Assembly: GCA_949592205.1 (NCBI GenBank)
Contig: CATIUR010000001.1
Span: 43,293,001-43,357,000, forward strand
Direction of reading: 5' to 3'
Length of the DNA: 64,000 nucleotides
Source: Helichrysum umbraculigerum
Lineage: Eukaryota > Streptophyta > Magnoliopsida > Asterales > Asteraceae
Position 1 is the stretch's first letter. Each line of letters opens with the position of its first letter. Of this stretch, positions 45,781 through 56,780 are shown piece by piece. The translations under genes and the position numbers were made by a program. The notes under the pieces were generated by a model. The model did no database searches and was not told the DNA's origin. It worked only from the letters and a program-made list of their open reading frames with translations.

Positions 45781-46485
45781 GTATAACTTCCCGTTTTCAT
45801 TTTCGTTGGTTAAATCATTCGTTTGGAAGTTAGGGTTTATGTTAGTAAATTGGGTATTTTGAATTTGAGTATGATTATTGGAATATGTTGATTGAATTAT
45901 GTTCTTGTTAATATATACATTACAATGTCATGCTCGTTTTTCTAATATATTGCATATATTATGTAATTCGAAGTATCCGTTTATGTTTAAGAAACGTGAA
46001 TATTATAAATTCAATTTTGCTATGTTTTGATTTAGTACTTATTAATTTTCTGACCACATGATGATTAATGCAAATGTTTGTTTGGTATACAAGTATTTGT
46101 GATTACGGTTATGTGATAAATTGTTATTTTGATTAAATGCGTTTATAATAATTCATTTTGAGAATGTAAGAATGTTTGCTAGTTGCTCATGCTCGAGTTT
46201 AGTGATTGTGCAAATTCGTATTTTCATAATGGTACCAAATTATTGTAGTGCATTTGATTGGACAATTGTCATGAATATTTAATTAAGTATATTTATGTAT
46301 GCAATTTGAGTAATTCTATTTATAGATATGCAATTTAGGTTTGTGAAATTGATTGTTGCGGTAGTTTTAGGCTAAACCAGAATGGTGGATTATTCCATAT
46401 TTAGCAGAAGTGCTGCCGAAAATTTTATTGACCTTTTTGTATTAACTGCTTATTTGGTGTTATTAAAATTTGTTTTGTTTAGCAG
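45781..46485 (+). other. Probable 5'-UTR intron of E ORF2
   Basis: The 705-nt AT-rich stretch begins gtataa and ends ttttgtttagcag, five bases before the ATG. No gene is seen in it. F and G have introns of similar kind at the same place. Confidence 0.55.
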
Positions 46486-46490
46486 TTATC

Positions 46491-46998
46491 ATGTCTAACA
46501 GGAGAACAAGAGGGGGTCAAACTTTGGGAAACCCGTTGGTTCGAGCTCATAGATATCTCACTTTTCATGGATCATATTCTGAGACCACCAGATTTCAGTT
46601 TGGAGAGCATCTGGCTTCTAATATTGGCCAGTCAATTGAGGTTTTTGATGCTGTTAACTGGAATGTTTTGGAGCATGTGATTGCCAGAGAGGGGTTCACT
46701 AATGGTGCTGAGGCTATTAGGAATTTACTTGCTATTCCATATATACTTGAGGATGGAAACATTGGATTTGTTTCTTATGCTTGGTCTCGGTTATTCAGTA
46801 TCAGGGAGGACATCTACAGAGAGCTAGTTGTTGAGTTCTATAGCACCTTTAGGTTTGAGTCCAGGTTGACTCAATGGACTGAGAACTCCATTTTCTTCCA
46901 GCTAGGGGGACAGCCTAGACAGATGACTTTGGTTCAGTTTGCTTTGGGGCTGGGGATTTATGAGCCCAACGAGTTGGATAATCCTCACTTTTTAAACC
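46491..46998 (+). pseudogene. Element E ORF2, N-terminal part
   Basis: This Athila-type extra ORF begins MSNRRTRGG at 46491. The domain matches ORF2 of F and G over 'VNWNVLEHVI', 'RLFSIREDIYRELVVEFYSTFRF' and 'FALGLGIYEPNEL'. It is cut by element F after codon 169 and resumes in phase at 59466. I see no signal peptide or membrane segment here. The role of this family is not established. Confidence 0.82.
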
Positions 46999-49674
46999 TG
47001 TTGCGCCGTCAGAGTGCTGACACAGCCGCGGTCGTTTTCCAAGGGGGGGCTGGCACGGCGGTCCTGCAGGCAACGACGCAACAACGTGTGAACGTGTTAG
47101 GCTTTAAATTTATATGAGCTGGGGCTCAAACTATAAGTACTACCTACTTTTGGGGAGTAAGCAGTAAGTATAACTCGAGTGTCGTTCTTAAAATCGGAGC
47201 GAATGGAACTTAAGGGGACCTACCGTAAATGAGCTTTCTGATAGGATGGGTTTATAAAAGTAGGTAGGTTTTGGTTGGTTATCTAAGCTACTACTAAATA
47301 AAACAAGTAAATTAAACAGAGAGTAGGCAACAGGTAGAGCGTGATTGCTGAAACTTCGATAATTAGGGTTTCTGGATGATATTCATTAGACAGATGATTG
47401 GAGACTACCTTGGGCAAATCATCAGACGGACAGTCGGTGTAAACACTAGGACCCTACGTTTTAGTCTAAAAGCCTAAAAGCATATGTCACTGAATCCTAG
47501 GTTATCCTGATGCAGATCAGAAACAGGTTGTTCAAACCCCCCTCACTTGCCTTGTAAGACTAAGCGACCTCTACGGATGATATATCCTGGGTGTAGGCAT
47601 AAGGTAACAAACTGCAATTTTCTATCTGACCTTTCTTAACACCTAAATCTATCTGAGTTTATCTAGGTAAATACTAATTGTATGATGTATACGTTGAGCT
47701 GTCGGTTATGTTGAGTTAAGCGGTTTAAGCATCTTGTATTACAGCCGAATACTTGCTTTCTTTTCAAAACTCATTTATTATCTGGTTTAAGCATAATTAA
47801 CTCCGTCATGAATTAGACCCTCCTTTGCTATCAGGCGTTCATCCCTAGGAATACTCACGGTGTACAGTGTATTTGGCACATCCATAGTGTTCCAGACTCA
47901 AGGCATACTCACGGTGTACAGTGCATTTGGCATATCCACAGTGTTCCAGACTCAAGGCATACTAACGGTGTACTGTACGTTAAAGTAGTTCCACAATTGT
48001 ATGTTAACCTTGGTGTACTAACGGTGTACGGTGCAGCGAGCATTTCCACAGCTGTATTTTAACCTTGGTGTACTAACGGTGTACGGTGCAGCGAGCATTT
48101 CCACAGCTTTATTGTTCCTAGACCCATATTCTAAAAGGGTGACTTCTAGGTATTCCACGATGAAATAAACCTACGGTAGTTCCTTAGCTTTTCCCACGTA
48201 TTTAAACGTTATACGAAGTACTGTGCCATTTTACGGAATATTCATAGCTTCATACTGTAATATGAGATAACTATATCTACGTAGTATTAGGGTTGATCAG
48301 ATCCTATCCTAAGGCAATAGTCACGTGAAAGACTGGAAAGGGTGGACACTGAATTAAGTCTATATTCATGTAAAACTCAACCAGATACACAACAAAACAA
48401 TCACCAATCATAATACTGGGGACATTATTCCATAACGGATTGTGCCCACGACTTTCATAGCTTCCACGTTCCGTACTACACACATTCGTGATGATTCCGG
48501 CGCTATACAAATGAAAGTCGTATAACGTTACTTCCGTTATTTCATAATGTTTATCCCACTGAATTAAATATCATCCATATCCTAATATCTACATTTCAAC
48601 AATCACAGTATTAAACTAAGTAAATAGCATGGCAATATTCGCAACACAAACAAAGATATCATGCAAACAAAACATAATAACCGTAAGTAAAGGAATAAGT
48701 AATAACCAGTATTTAAGCAGCGTAACACTGAGTAGTACAAGCTAGAATCTTGAAAACTTCAATACAATAAAATTCCCAAGCTACAGCTATCTTCCCCACT
48801 CGAACCGTGCCTACATCTCTCTAGTTCTCTAGAGAGAGAAACTAGAGAGAGAAGCTAACCTAATCTAATTCTCCTCTAACTCCTAAGAGTAGTGCTAGAG
48901 AGAGAATGTGTGTGAGAGAGAAAGTGAGAAAATTCTATGAAGAATGGTGTGTGAAATGAGGTGAATGAGGTCTCTATTTATAGGCAAGCCTTGGATCCAA
49001 GAGTACAAGTCCACAAGCACACGTACAAGCCAACGAAGCAAGGAAGAGGTCGTGTGAGACCAACAGAGGCCGTGTACGGCCTAAACAGGGCCGTGTACGG
49101 CTTGTTTATGGCCGTGTACGGCTATAGCAAGGCCGTGTACTGCCTGGTGGTGGCCGTGTGCTAGGCCGTGTGATTTTTCCGACTTTTCTCGCATCTTCGG
49201 AAGGCCGTATCTTCTTCGTTATGCGTCCGATTGACTTGATTCTTTCGCCTACGGCTTCGTAATTCCGTTACGCTTCTAATGATGTCAATTTGGTAGAAAT
49301 TGGATGTGTGGGGCCCGGGCATGTTCAGAATACGTTTTGTAGCTTTCGGCTGCGCTGTAACTTGCATAACTTTCTCGTCCTTGATCCGTTCTGAGCAATC
49401 CTTATATCCACGTTCTCGTAATCTTCATAGCTACAAAATAAGACTATTATGAGGCTCTGGTATGAAGTTTACAGTAGAATTAGGGTTAGGCTCAGAATAG
49501 TGCCTATTTAGGTTAGTTTTCTGCCCTTTTTGCTTGATTTTCAAAAGACCGACAAGTTTATACCTTTCTAACAAAAGTTAATGAATAATGATGATTTTAA
49601 GATGTATTTGTTAGAAAAGAGCTAAATATGGGACAATTAATGCATGTAAAAACGTGACTTTTTGCGATACATCA
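46999..49674 (-). repeat. 3' LTR of element F
   Basis: On the plus strand it starts TGTTGCGCCG and ends GCGATACATCA. It contains four or five tandem copies of a 'ggtgtactaacggtgtac' type block (47850-48110), a minus-strand TATA box (48972-48983) and gccgtgtacggc palindromes (49063-49172). Confidence 0.92.
47855..48110. repeat. Tandem repeats inside the F LTR
   Basis: About five degenerate units of 50-60 bp each contain an '(a)cggtgtac.gtgca' core and a 'tccacag.gt' core. The other LTR has the same array at 57637-57890. Less regular relatives are present in C (about 38000-38280) and H (about 4100-4310). Confidence 0.7.
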
Positions 49675-49713
49675 AATATCCCACACTTAAGCTTTTGCTT
49701 GTCCTCAAGCAAA
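49675..49713 (-). promoter_or_regulatory. Terminal hairpin and polypurine tract of element F
   Basis: On the minus strand the arms tttgctt and aagcaaa enclose gaggac (49694-49713). They are followed by cttaagtgtgggatatt, which touches the LTR start at 49674. Confidence 0.75.
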
Positions 49714-51883
49714 CCTCATTTGGAAAATAGTTTTTGAAAAATTAATTTGGATGCTTAGAGTATCTTTTGCAGAAAGTCACTTTCTTCAAAGTAGAAAAAT
49801 TATTTCGGAAAGCAAGCATCAACAAAAATTAACTATACTTAAACATAAAATTGATTAACCCTTTTTGGCATGCTTTGCAACTCTCGAGATGTAGATGTAC
49901 ATGACTGGGCGATTCTCACAAGTGGGTCACTCAATTCACTCAAAGTGTATCGGGTTACCTATAATCTATAGAAACGAAATCGCTCATTGCCAGTCATGCA
50001 GTGCTTATCGTCATAGGCTTGGTCGAGAATCGAATCTCCACCACTCCTTTGAGAACGGTGCTAATTATCCCAAGGCATTTTAGTGGGTTGTGTGAGTAAG
50101 GGTAAGGTAGGTAAGGATAGGGGTAGTTTGGTCAATGGTTTTAGGGTTTTGGAACTTCAGACTCGGAGGTTTCAAAGATCAAAGCAAGCTTCACTTGAGA
50201 CAACTTCTAGAGTAGACTCATCTCCTAGATGAATAATCTCTTCTCTTGATGTTTCTTTTGAGTTCTGATTGATTTTTCTTCTTTGGAGAGTAGTCTTCTT
50301 CTTCTAGGAGTTCTCCAAGGTCTGCTTTTCTTTTCTTCTTTTTTTCTTTTTTTTTTCTTTTTCTTTTCTTTTTCTTATTTTTATGACCTTGGAGATCCTT
50401 CATATAGTGAGACATCTTTGACTTCTCTTTTGACAAGTACCAATTTTTCGTACTGTCTTTGGCGGATAATATCTTCGTGATGAGTAATACTTCGCTTTTG
50501 TACCGTATCCTCATTTTGGATTTCTTTCTTTAAACTCTTGATAGGTACGGAGAGATGTTTGAAGATGAGACACCAATAGAAAGATATTTCAAGTAGCCCT
50601 TACTTATGATCTATGAAGTTTCACGAGCTGGAATGGTGTTTGGTGGGAAAGTGTTTGTGTTGTGGGGAAGTGTTTTAGGGTTTAGAGAAATGAAATGGCT
50701 AAGGCGCAAAGGGTTTTCTAATTGGATCATCAACAATCTTAGAAAGAAAGTTGGAAGGGTTGGCTTGAAAAGATATGAAAGAAATGGGTTAATCCTAATA
50801 AATGCCAAGATCCTCTAATTGCACCTATACCGCGTACGGCACTCATTGGTATGGTCTCGAAACGCATTCAGGAGCAAGTTCTAATTCAAAGACACATGCA
50901 TCGGCGCACACTCAGAAACGAAAGTGAAGCATTAAAAGTGAAAGCTTATTAAAGGCTCAAGTACCTCACAATCAAAGGGTCATATGCACCAAGTCATGCG
51001 ATGCCTAGAGGATTTCCCAGTTTTAGTTTAAGATACGTTCTTATCTTTGCCTTATCTTACTTTCCAAAGCACTTTATTTATTTTGACTGGAGGTTTATCT
51101 CTTTAAAAGAATATTCTAAGACTAAAATCTTTTGAAAATATTCGAAATCAACCGAATGGATGTCGAACACCGTCGAGGTTGGGTTTTCGAATGTTTTGGT
51201 GATTAAAAATCTCAACCTTTTGGGTTGGTTTTGCGAAAAAAAATTTTGAAAAAGTTTGAAAGAAAACAGAGGTATTACTTTGGACAGGCAAATATAAACT
51301 TGCGGTATATATATACCGTGTATCCCACACTTAAAACAACATTGTCCTCAATGTTCATTGCTAAGACGTAGGATTTTCTTCGGGAAAAATCCCACACTTA
51401 GGTTTTGAAATAGTGGAACAATTTTAAGTGTTTTAAAAAATTTGGTGGGATGGAATCCCACACTTAGAATTTAGGCATATTTGGATATGTGGTAATGGTG
51501 AAAATCATGACAAAAAGAAAGGAACTTCCCTACGATAGAGACGGGGAGATGGTTTTAAGAAAGAAGCGGCGGTCTGCAGGTGATTGAAATTCCTTGGTTG
51601 AATCCATGCAGAAAGCAGTTTCTTCGTGAATGATCGGCATCTCCTTTCCTCAATTCTCATTTGCACAAACACAATTCACTTATTCTAACTAAGAAGAAAA
51701 ACATAAATAAAAACATAATAAGTAAACTAAATAACTGATAACTAAATGATAAAGAAACTAAACAGAATGTGTCTGATAGTTCATGTTCCAAAAATATAAC
51801 AAAGTAAAGTTCCACAACCACACAACAAGTCAAAAAGTATGGAATTGAGGAAATAGTAAGTATGTAGATATGGGTGCACAGAT
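49714..51883 (-). other. Element F 3' noncoding region
   Basis: No gene is supported. It holds tcccacactta motifs (near 51322, 51390 and 51457), a hairpin at 51338-51355 (arms aacatt and aatgtt, minus-strand loop gaggac) and a pyrimidine tract at 50319-50391. It is colinear with G 5713-8000. Confidence 0.7.
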
Positions 51884-53665
51884 CTAGGGTGCTGGAGAAC
51901 CCTGATCAGAGTCCTGAACAGAAGGCTGAACCGGTGGAGGAACTGAGGAAGGTCCGGCAACTGACTGCTGACCACTGGAGACTCTCTGCTCCTCTGACCT
52001 CACCTGCCTATACTGCATCAATACATCTCTAAGGGAGCAAGCAGGTAACTTCATCGGATCATCTAATGCCAACTGTATGAAATCCTCAAAAGTCATCCCC
52101 TCTCGCTCCATCTTGGATCTGTAGATGTGCCTAAGTATCTCCTCTGTAGGAAGCTGATCAGAAGGTATAGGGTCTAATGCCAACAATCCCTGAAACTCTG
52201 ATAAGGTGAATGGATCAGTGCCCAAATGAACAACATCTGGTCGGTAGGAACCAACAGCCTCTCCTCCTGCGGACTGCTGAGAAGAACGGGCTCTACGGGC
52301 TGACACAGTAGGATGTGGGAATGCAGCATCAACCGATAAACAGTGCTCGACTGACTGTGTGGGTGGAATGGTAGTGGTAGGTGGTATGTGGGTAGTGTAT
52401 GGTGGTATGGTAGTAGGTGGTGGAATGGTAGTAGATGGTGGAATGGTAGTGGATGGTGGAATAGTAGTGGATGGTGGAACTGGTGGTAGTGGCACACACT
52501 CGTACAGGAGCGGCTCGGGAGCTGGAATACCTAAAGCCCTAGCTATAAGTGCCTGATGCGCGTTGTTGGCAGCCAACGCGTGCAATATGAAGTACTGAGT
52601 CAAGGGAGTGACTGGATCTGTATGTCGTATCTGAGCTCGGGGACCTGATGTCCCAACCCCAGCATCCCTGACTGGTGTCCTGGTACTCCTAGGCACAGCC
52701 GGTACTCTATCCACTCTATCAACAACCGGAGTCTCAACATCCTCCTCTCTGACCCTCTTCCTGGTCATGAAACATCCAGGGATAAGCTCATCAGTGTCCT
52801 TCCAGTAACACTGTCTCTCAGAACCCTCAGTGATCAAATGAATCTGCTTCCAGTAGTCCAAGTCACATGGTAATGAAGTGGAAGACACTCTATACTCAGT
52901 CTCATGACTCTTTTTCAAGAGTCGCATCCCTCTCAATAATCTGGTGATGAAAGCTCCCATAAAAACATGCTTCGTTAGGTCCAAGTTCTTCTCCTTTGCC
53001 ATCCTCTCAGCAATAATGCAAGCCACATTAATATTCTGGCGGCTCATGATAGCATCAATGATATACAGCTCATCCCCATTTATCGGCCCGGTCTCCTTCT
53101 TTCCCATAATAGATGTAACAATCAGCTTGTGTAGGAGACGTAGCTGAGGTAGAATCAAAGCTGAGGACTTGGCACCACAAGTATAATGTGTGCCCGTCAG
53201 CTCACTCCAAATGACTCTATGGCTCCTCTCGGGATGATGAGGAATCGTCTGATGAGTATGTAAGAACCAATCTGAGCTAATCTGATCCGCTGAATACAAT
53301 CCCAAATGTCTAGCTAAGCCCGAAATAGAAACACTCTGGCTCTTCCCTCGGTATATGAATGCTATCTTCTTGTCATCTCCAATCCCTAACTCTGGGTTAA
53401 GCTCAAATGTCATCAGAAACTCAGTGACAACCTCGGGGTATATGGGCTCACAAATGCTAAAAAGCTGGATCCACGAGTCGAACTTATGTCCCTGAACCTC
53501 ATATCCTATCAAATTCCTCAACCTGTCCTCAATTCCAAGTTTCCCCATGTCTTCCCAAACTATGTATCGATTACTTCCAAATGTCCTCTTTAGCCATTTC
53601 CGAATCAAAGTCTTTTCTTGTGTAGTTTTGGCCAAATAAGCTAGAGTAGGTGGAATCGGGTCCAT
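51884..53665 (-). CDS. Element F ORF2, Athila-type extra protein
   Basis: This 593-aa open ORF starts at the ATG at 53663-53665, directly after a cag acceptor-like site; I prefer it to an upstream in-frame start inside the probable intron. The N-terminal 260 residues match the Athila extra-ORF domain (ATHILA ORF-1 family as far as I can tell): 'FGSNRYIVWEDMGKLGIEDRL', 'LFSICEPIYPEVVTEFLMTFEL', 'LARHLGLYSADQISSDWF', and later 'IDAIMSRQNINVACIIAERM' and 'HVFMGAFITRLLRGM'. A basic linker follows, then a Pro/Thr-rich repeat (about residues 395-430, STTIPP units) and a variable tail ending in Gln/Ser/Pro. I see no membrane helix, so 'envelope-like' is not supported by this sequence. Confidence 0.82.
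   Translation of the reverse strand: MDPIPPTLAYLAKTTQEKTLIRKWLKRTFGSNRYIVWEDMGKLGIEDRLRNLIGYEVQGHKFDSWIQLFSICEPIYPEVVTEFLMTFELNPELGIGDDKKIAFIYRGKSQSVSISGLARHLGLYSADQISSDWFLHTHQTIPHHPERSHRVIWSELTGTHYTCGAKSSALILPQLRLLHKLIVTSIMGKKETGPINGDELYIIDAIMSRQNINVACIIAERMAKEKNLDLTKHVFMGAFITRLLRGMRLLKKSHETEYRVSSTSLPCDLDYWKQIHLITEGSERQCYWKDTDELIPGCFMTRKRVREEDVETPVVDRVDRVPAVPRSTRTPVRDAGVGTSGPRAQIRHTDPVTPLTQYFILHALAANNAHQALIARALGIPAPEPLLYECVPLPPVPPSTTIPPSTTIPPSTTIPPPTTIPPYTTHIPPTTTIPPTQSVEHCLSVDAAFPHPTVSARRARSSQQSAGGEAVGSYRPDVVHLGTDPFTLSEFQGLLALDPIPSDQLPTEEILRHIYRSKMEREGMTFEDFIQLALDDPMKLPACSLRDVLMQYRQVRSEEQRVSSGQQSVAGPSSVPPPVQPSVQDSDQGSPAP
52376..52483. repeat. 18-bp minisatellite coding STTIPP units
   Basis: About five units related to ggtagtggatggtggaat lie inside ORF2 of F and keep the frame. 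The open frame on the opposite strand, rich in Gly and Val, is a by-product of this repeat. Confidence 0.85.
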
Positions 53666-54559
53666 CTGTTTAAGAAAAACAAGGAAACAAATCATAAAAC
53701 AATAATTGGACAATATAATATTTATTCCAAATTTTTAGAAAAAATTCGAAATGTAGGCTTTATATTTTGCAATTATCCCATTATTATTTTTATGAATTCC
53801 CTAAAAACCGCAATCATCAATCCGCAATTTATCCAAATAAACAAAACCGCAGCTTTCCTATTTTTCTAAGATTACTTAAAGATGAATATTTCTAAACATG
53901 CTAAGTAATCGAATAATCAAGCAAGCATCATGATCATAAATCATATAATTACCTTACTATGATTAAAATAAGCAAGCAAAGCAATTTTATTTATCATCCA
54001 TCATTTTGGTTAAGCATAAGACTTTTAATTAGAGGATAATTAATTCGAAATCTCACTAACTTTATTAATTAAAGTAGTGCTACTCCAAATATATCTAATT
54101 GCATTTTCATGAAGCAAATTATACAAAGTTTAAAATAAATACCATTTTAAAAGATAATGATTTTAATTAAAGTAATGGTTTTTAAATAGTTTTGTATAAA
54201 AAGCCTTACTTTAATTCATAAGCATGCAATCAAATTAATCCTCTAATCTTTAACAATCAATTACTCATGTAAACTAATCATTTTAAGCGCAAATTAATCA
54301 CCGAAAAGTCAATCATAAGCAAATAATCATTCAAGAAAGTCAAAATAGCTAAAACCCTAACAAAAAGTCAACATTCAAAATCAAAACATCAAATCTAGCC
54401 ATGGAAACCTTGAATCACTTCCGCAAACATGTTAACAATCAAGCATATAGCATTTTGCAAGCAAAAAGCATGGAACTTAATGATCAAAACTCAAGATCTA
54501 AGCATAAACCCTAACTTTATAAAAGTATTCAAAATCATGATTTTAGGTTAGAATCATAC
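53666..54559 (-). other. Probable 5'-UTR intron of F ORF2
   Basis: On the minus strand it begins gtatga after gttgag at 54560 and ends gtttttcttaaacag exactly at the ATG. It is 894 nt, AT-rich and without a gene. Confidence 0.55.
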
Positions 54560-54760
54560 CTCAACCTTGATGTAAAGATGTTCTAGATGCAAAAGAGATG
54601 AAGATATGGAAGATTTGAAGCTTGATTTGAAGAAAAATGATGGAAAAATGGAGAAATGGAGATGGTGATGGTGGGTGACTGTTTTGGAAGAGGAAGGAGG
54701 AAGAAGAAGTTGCTTTTTACTTTTTGTAAAAAGTGGTGGAAGCTTCCTTTGCTTTATGCA
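54560..54760 (-). promoter_or_regulatory. Probable internal promoter and leader exon for F ORF2
   Basis: On the minus strand an inverted repeat (arms aaattgcat and atgcaattt, about 54763-54787) precedes a TATA-like tgcataaagc (54751-54760). A CT-rich leader then leads to the donor. The order palindrome, TATA, leader and donor is the same as in E. Confidence 0.4.
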
Positions 54761-55206
54761 TTAAATTGCATTTTTAAAATGCAATTTCAACTTAAATGCG
54801 AAAGAAACGAAACGTATACTTAGGTTTTTAAAGTTAAAATATTTTTTATGAAAATCAACCAAAATACGCACGAAACTTTCATATTTAAATTCGTATATTA
54901 AAAACGTAACATTAATTCGCGAGCGAAAACATTTTCGTTTTTAAATACGTTTATTAAATCTTTTTGTGTTCTTAAAAATTCAAAACCAATTCAAATAAAC
55001 TTTCCAAAATTCTAAATAAAAACTTTGTCAAATTTCTGAAACGTTTGGACTGTTCGCCAAAATTCGTTTAAAAACTTACGCGTTTAAACTTTTAAGAGCG
55101 TTTTTCTTTGTTTTTATAAAAGTAAATTAAAAGAAAATCTAATTAAAATTATTTTTGTCCTAATTAACAAAATATTCAAACCTTATTTACATTAGACCAC
55201 CACCAT
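54761..55206 (-). other. Element F spacer after ORF-X
   Basis: This is AT-rich sequence without a gene. The conserved post-pol hairpin found in G and B is not visible here. Confidence 0.6.
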
Positions 55207-56577
55207 TTATCTGTCAGTGCTTGTGACAGCACTTTCAGATAATCCTGAAACATGCGAGAAAGTGTGGCGAAGAACGAACGTACCTTGAAGCGCTTTAATG
55301 ATACTATGAATTAGGTCAGCGGGATTTATATAATAACGCTCAAATTCTCGTAAGAATTCTTTTTCTTCTTGACCTAATGCTAGTAACGCATCAATGAATT
55401 GGTTAAATGCTCGTCTTACCTTCCTCGGATTCGAAATACCATCCCTGAATCCTGTGTCTATAAAACATAGATCAAAGAGCAATTCTCCGATGACATCCTG
55501 AAATTCCTTTTCTTCTTTTGAATCAGGGTTTCCAGTAGTAGAGTGAACTACTTGGGAACTTTTTCTGATGTAGATCCTTTGTTGCTCAGTAAAAGGGAAT
55601 TTAGATGTTAGTAACAACTGAGTAAGCTTAACATGGATTTTCTCCCTCTTTTGGAAGAAAGCAGACTCCATGGCTTCCTCAGTAGAATCAGGGAAAATTG
55701 ATCTCAGTTCATTAATCAGATAAGTGGCAGGATCAACAAAGAACAGTTTAACGCATGGAATCAAAGTATAAGTGATAGGGGCTCTTTCAATCCAAAATTT
55801 GAGCTCGTCAATCAGGGCAGAAACATAACGATTAATCTTAATCTGTGAAACAGATGGATACTCGGTGCTAGCTATTAGATCCATTAGTAGGTCTAACTCT
55901 GATTTTAGTGATAACTCGTCTTTTTGATCGTAATTAGCACGTAGACATGTTATTATCCTATCAATCACTACAAAGGTCTTCCTCTGCTCAGTTGAAAAAG
56001 GGAAATCTGATATCTTAAGGTTTCTAAGAAAATCTGCACAGATATCTATTCTCCTACTGGGCTTGTGAAAGTTTTCTAAGTGATGCTTATTACTTGATTC
56101 TGATGGGTTGTTACTTGATTCAGTGTTGGGTAAGGTTGGTGTTTCTAGTTCAGGATCTTCCGGACACTGGAGACGCTCATCCACTTCTACACTTTGGAAA
56201 AGAGTAGTGGGGTAGGCTTGCAATATATCTGGAAGATCATACCTGAAGTATTCATCTAAGCAATGAAGTCGCTCATTTAAATCCAACCAAGGCATTGGTG
56301 GATAGAAGAAAACTTCAATACCGAAAGGAACGTCTTCTGGTAAGGTGGCAGGTCTAAGGTAATGTGGGTACTTAGATAAGATTGATAAAATCTCAGAGTC
56401 AAGTGTGGGTTGACCACTTAATTCAATAGTGACAGAAGGTGGAATCTTCTGCTGAGATATATCAAAACCTAGGTCTAAGGATGAATATTTGTCAATCTCA
56501 ACTTCCTGGTTAACACATACCTCTTTGTGGGAAGACACAAAGAATTCCGCATCGTCCATGATCGTTATCTCATCCAT
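55207..56577 (-). CDS. Element F ORF-X, unknown helical repeat protein
   Basis: This 456-aa open ORF is the first after the primer site. Residues 1-175 are acidic and include 'PFGIEVFFYPPMPWLDLNERLHCLDEYF'. Two tandem modules of about 125 residues follow (about 175-298 and 311-436). Each begins with a short helix and 'FPF(S/T)..QR' and ends with '(D/N)PA(T/D)LI..(I/L)..(I/L)..(I/T)F'. No zinc finger, protease, polymerase or integrase motif is visible. G carries a close copy truncated at the N-terminus, and E a more diverged one. The ATG at 56575-56577 follows the leader with no earlier in-frame ATG. Preservation of the frame in all three copies, despite decayed ORF2 in two, suggests that it was selected. 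I do not recognise a function. Confidence 0.78.
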   Translation of the reverse strand: MDEITIMDDAEFFVSSHKEVCVNQEVEIDKYSSLDLGFDISQQKIPPSVTIELSGQPTLDSEILSILSKYPHYLRPATLPEDVPFGIEVFFYPPMPWLDLNERLHCLDEYFRYDLPDILQAYPTTLFQSVEVDERLQCPEDPELETPTLPNTESSNNPSESSNKHHLENFHKPSRRIDICADFLRNLKISDFPFSTEQRKTFVVIDRIITCLRANYDQKDELSLKSELDLLMDLIASTEYPSVSQIKINRYVSALIDELKFWIERAPITYTLIPCVKLFFVDPATYLINELRSIFPDSTEEAMESAFFQKREKIHVKLTQLLLTSKFPFTEQQRIYIRKSSQVVHSTTGNPDSKEEKEFQDVIGELLFDLCFIDTGFRDGISNPRKVRRAFNQFIDALLALGQEEKEFLREFERYYINPADLIHSIIKALQGTFVLRHTFSHVSGLSESAVTSTDR

Positions 56578-56754
56578 GGGAGAAATAAGATTGGAAGGAG
56601 AATTAGGATTTTCTAGGGTTTTCTAATTTTTTTGTATTTTCTCTAAATTAATTAACTACTAAAGCAAATAACTTCCTAAGTAATGAAAATCTTAAGGAAG
56701 GGTCTCCTAAATGTCAACTATCTACGGTAATCTTAAAGTTCACTACGCTCAACC

Positions 56755-56774
56755 GATCCCCGGCAGCGGCGCCA
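56755..56774 (-). other. Primer-binding site of element F
   Basis: On the minus strand tggcgccgctgccggggatc follows six bases after the LTR end at 56781. It is the Athila-type primer site (aspartate-type tRNA). Confidence 0.85.
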
Positions 56775-56780
56775 AAAACC

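Noticed and set aside
47855..48110. CRISPR-like array in the F LTR
   Set aside because: Units are degenerate tandem repeats without uniform spacers, inside a plant retrotransposon LTR.
52359..52556. Gly/Val/Met-rich frame opposite F ORF2
   Set aside because: It is the antisense of the 18-bp minisatellite that encodes STTIPP units.
51884..53665. ORF2 as a true viral envelope protein
   Set aside because: I see no signal peptide, membrane segment or cleavage site. The name 'env-like' rests only on gene position in Athila elements.
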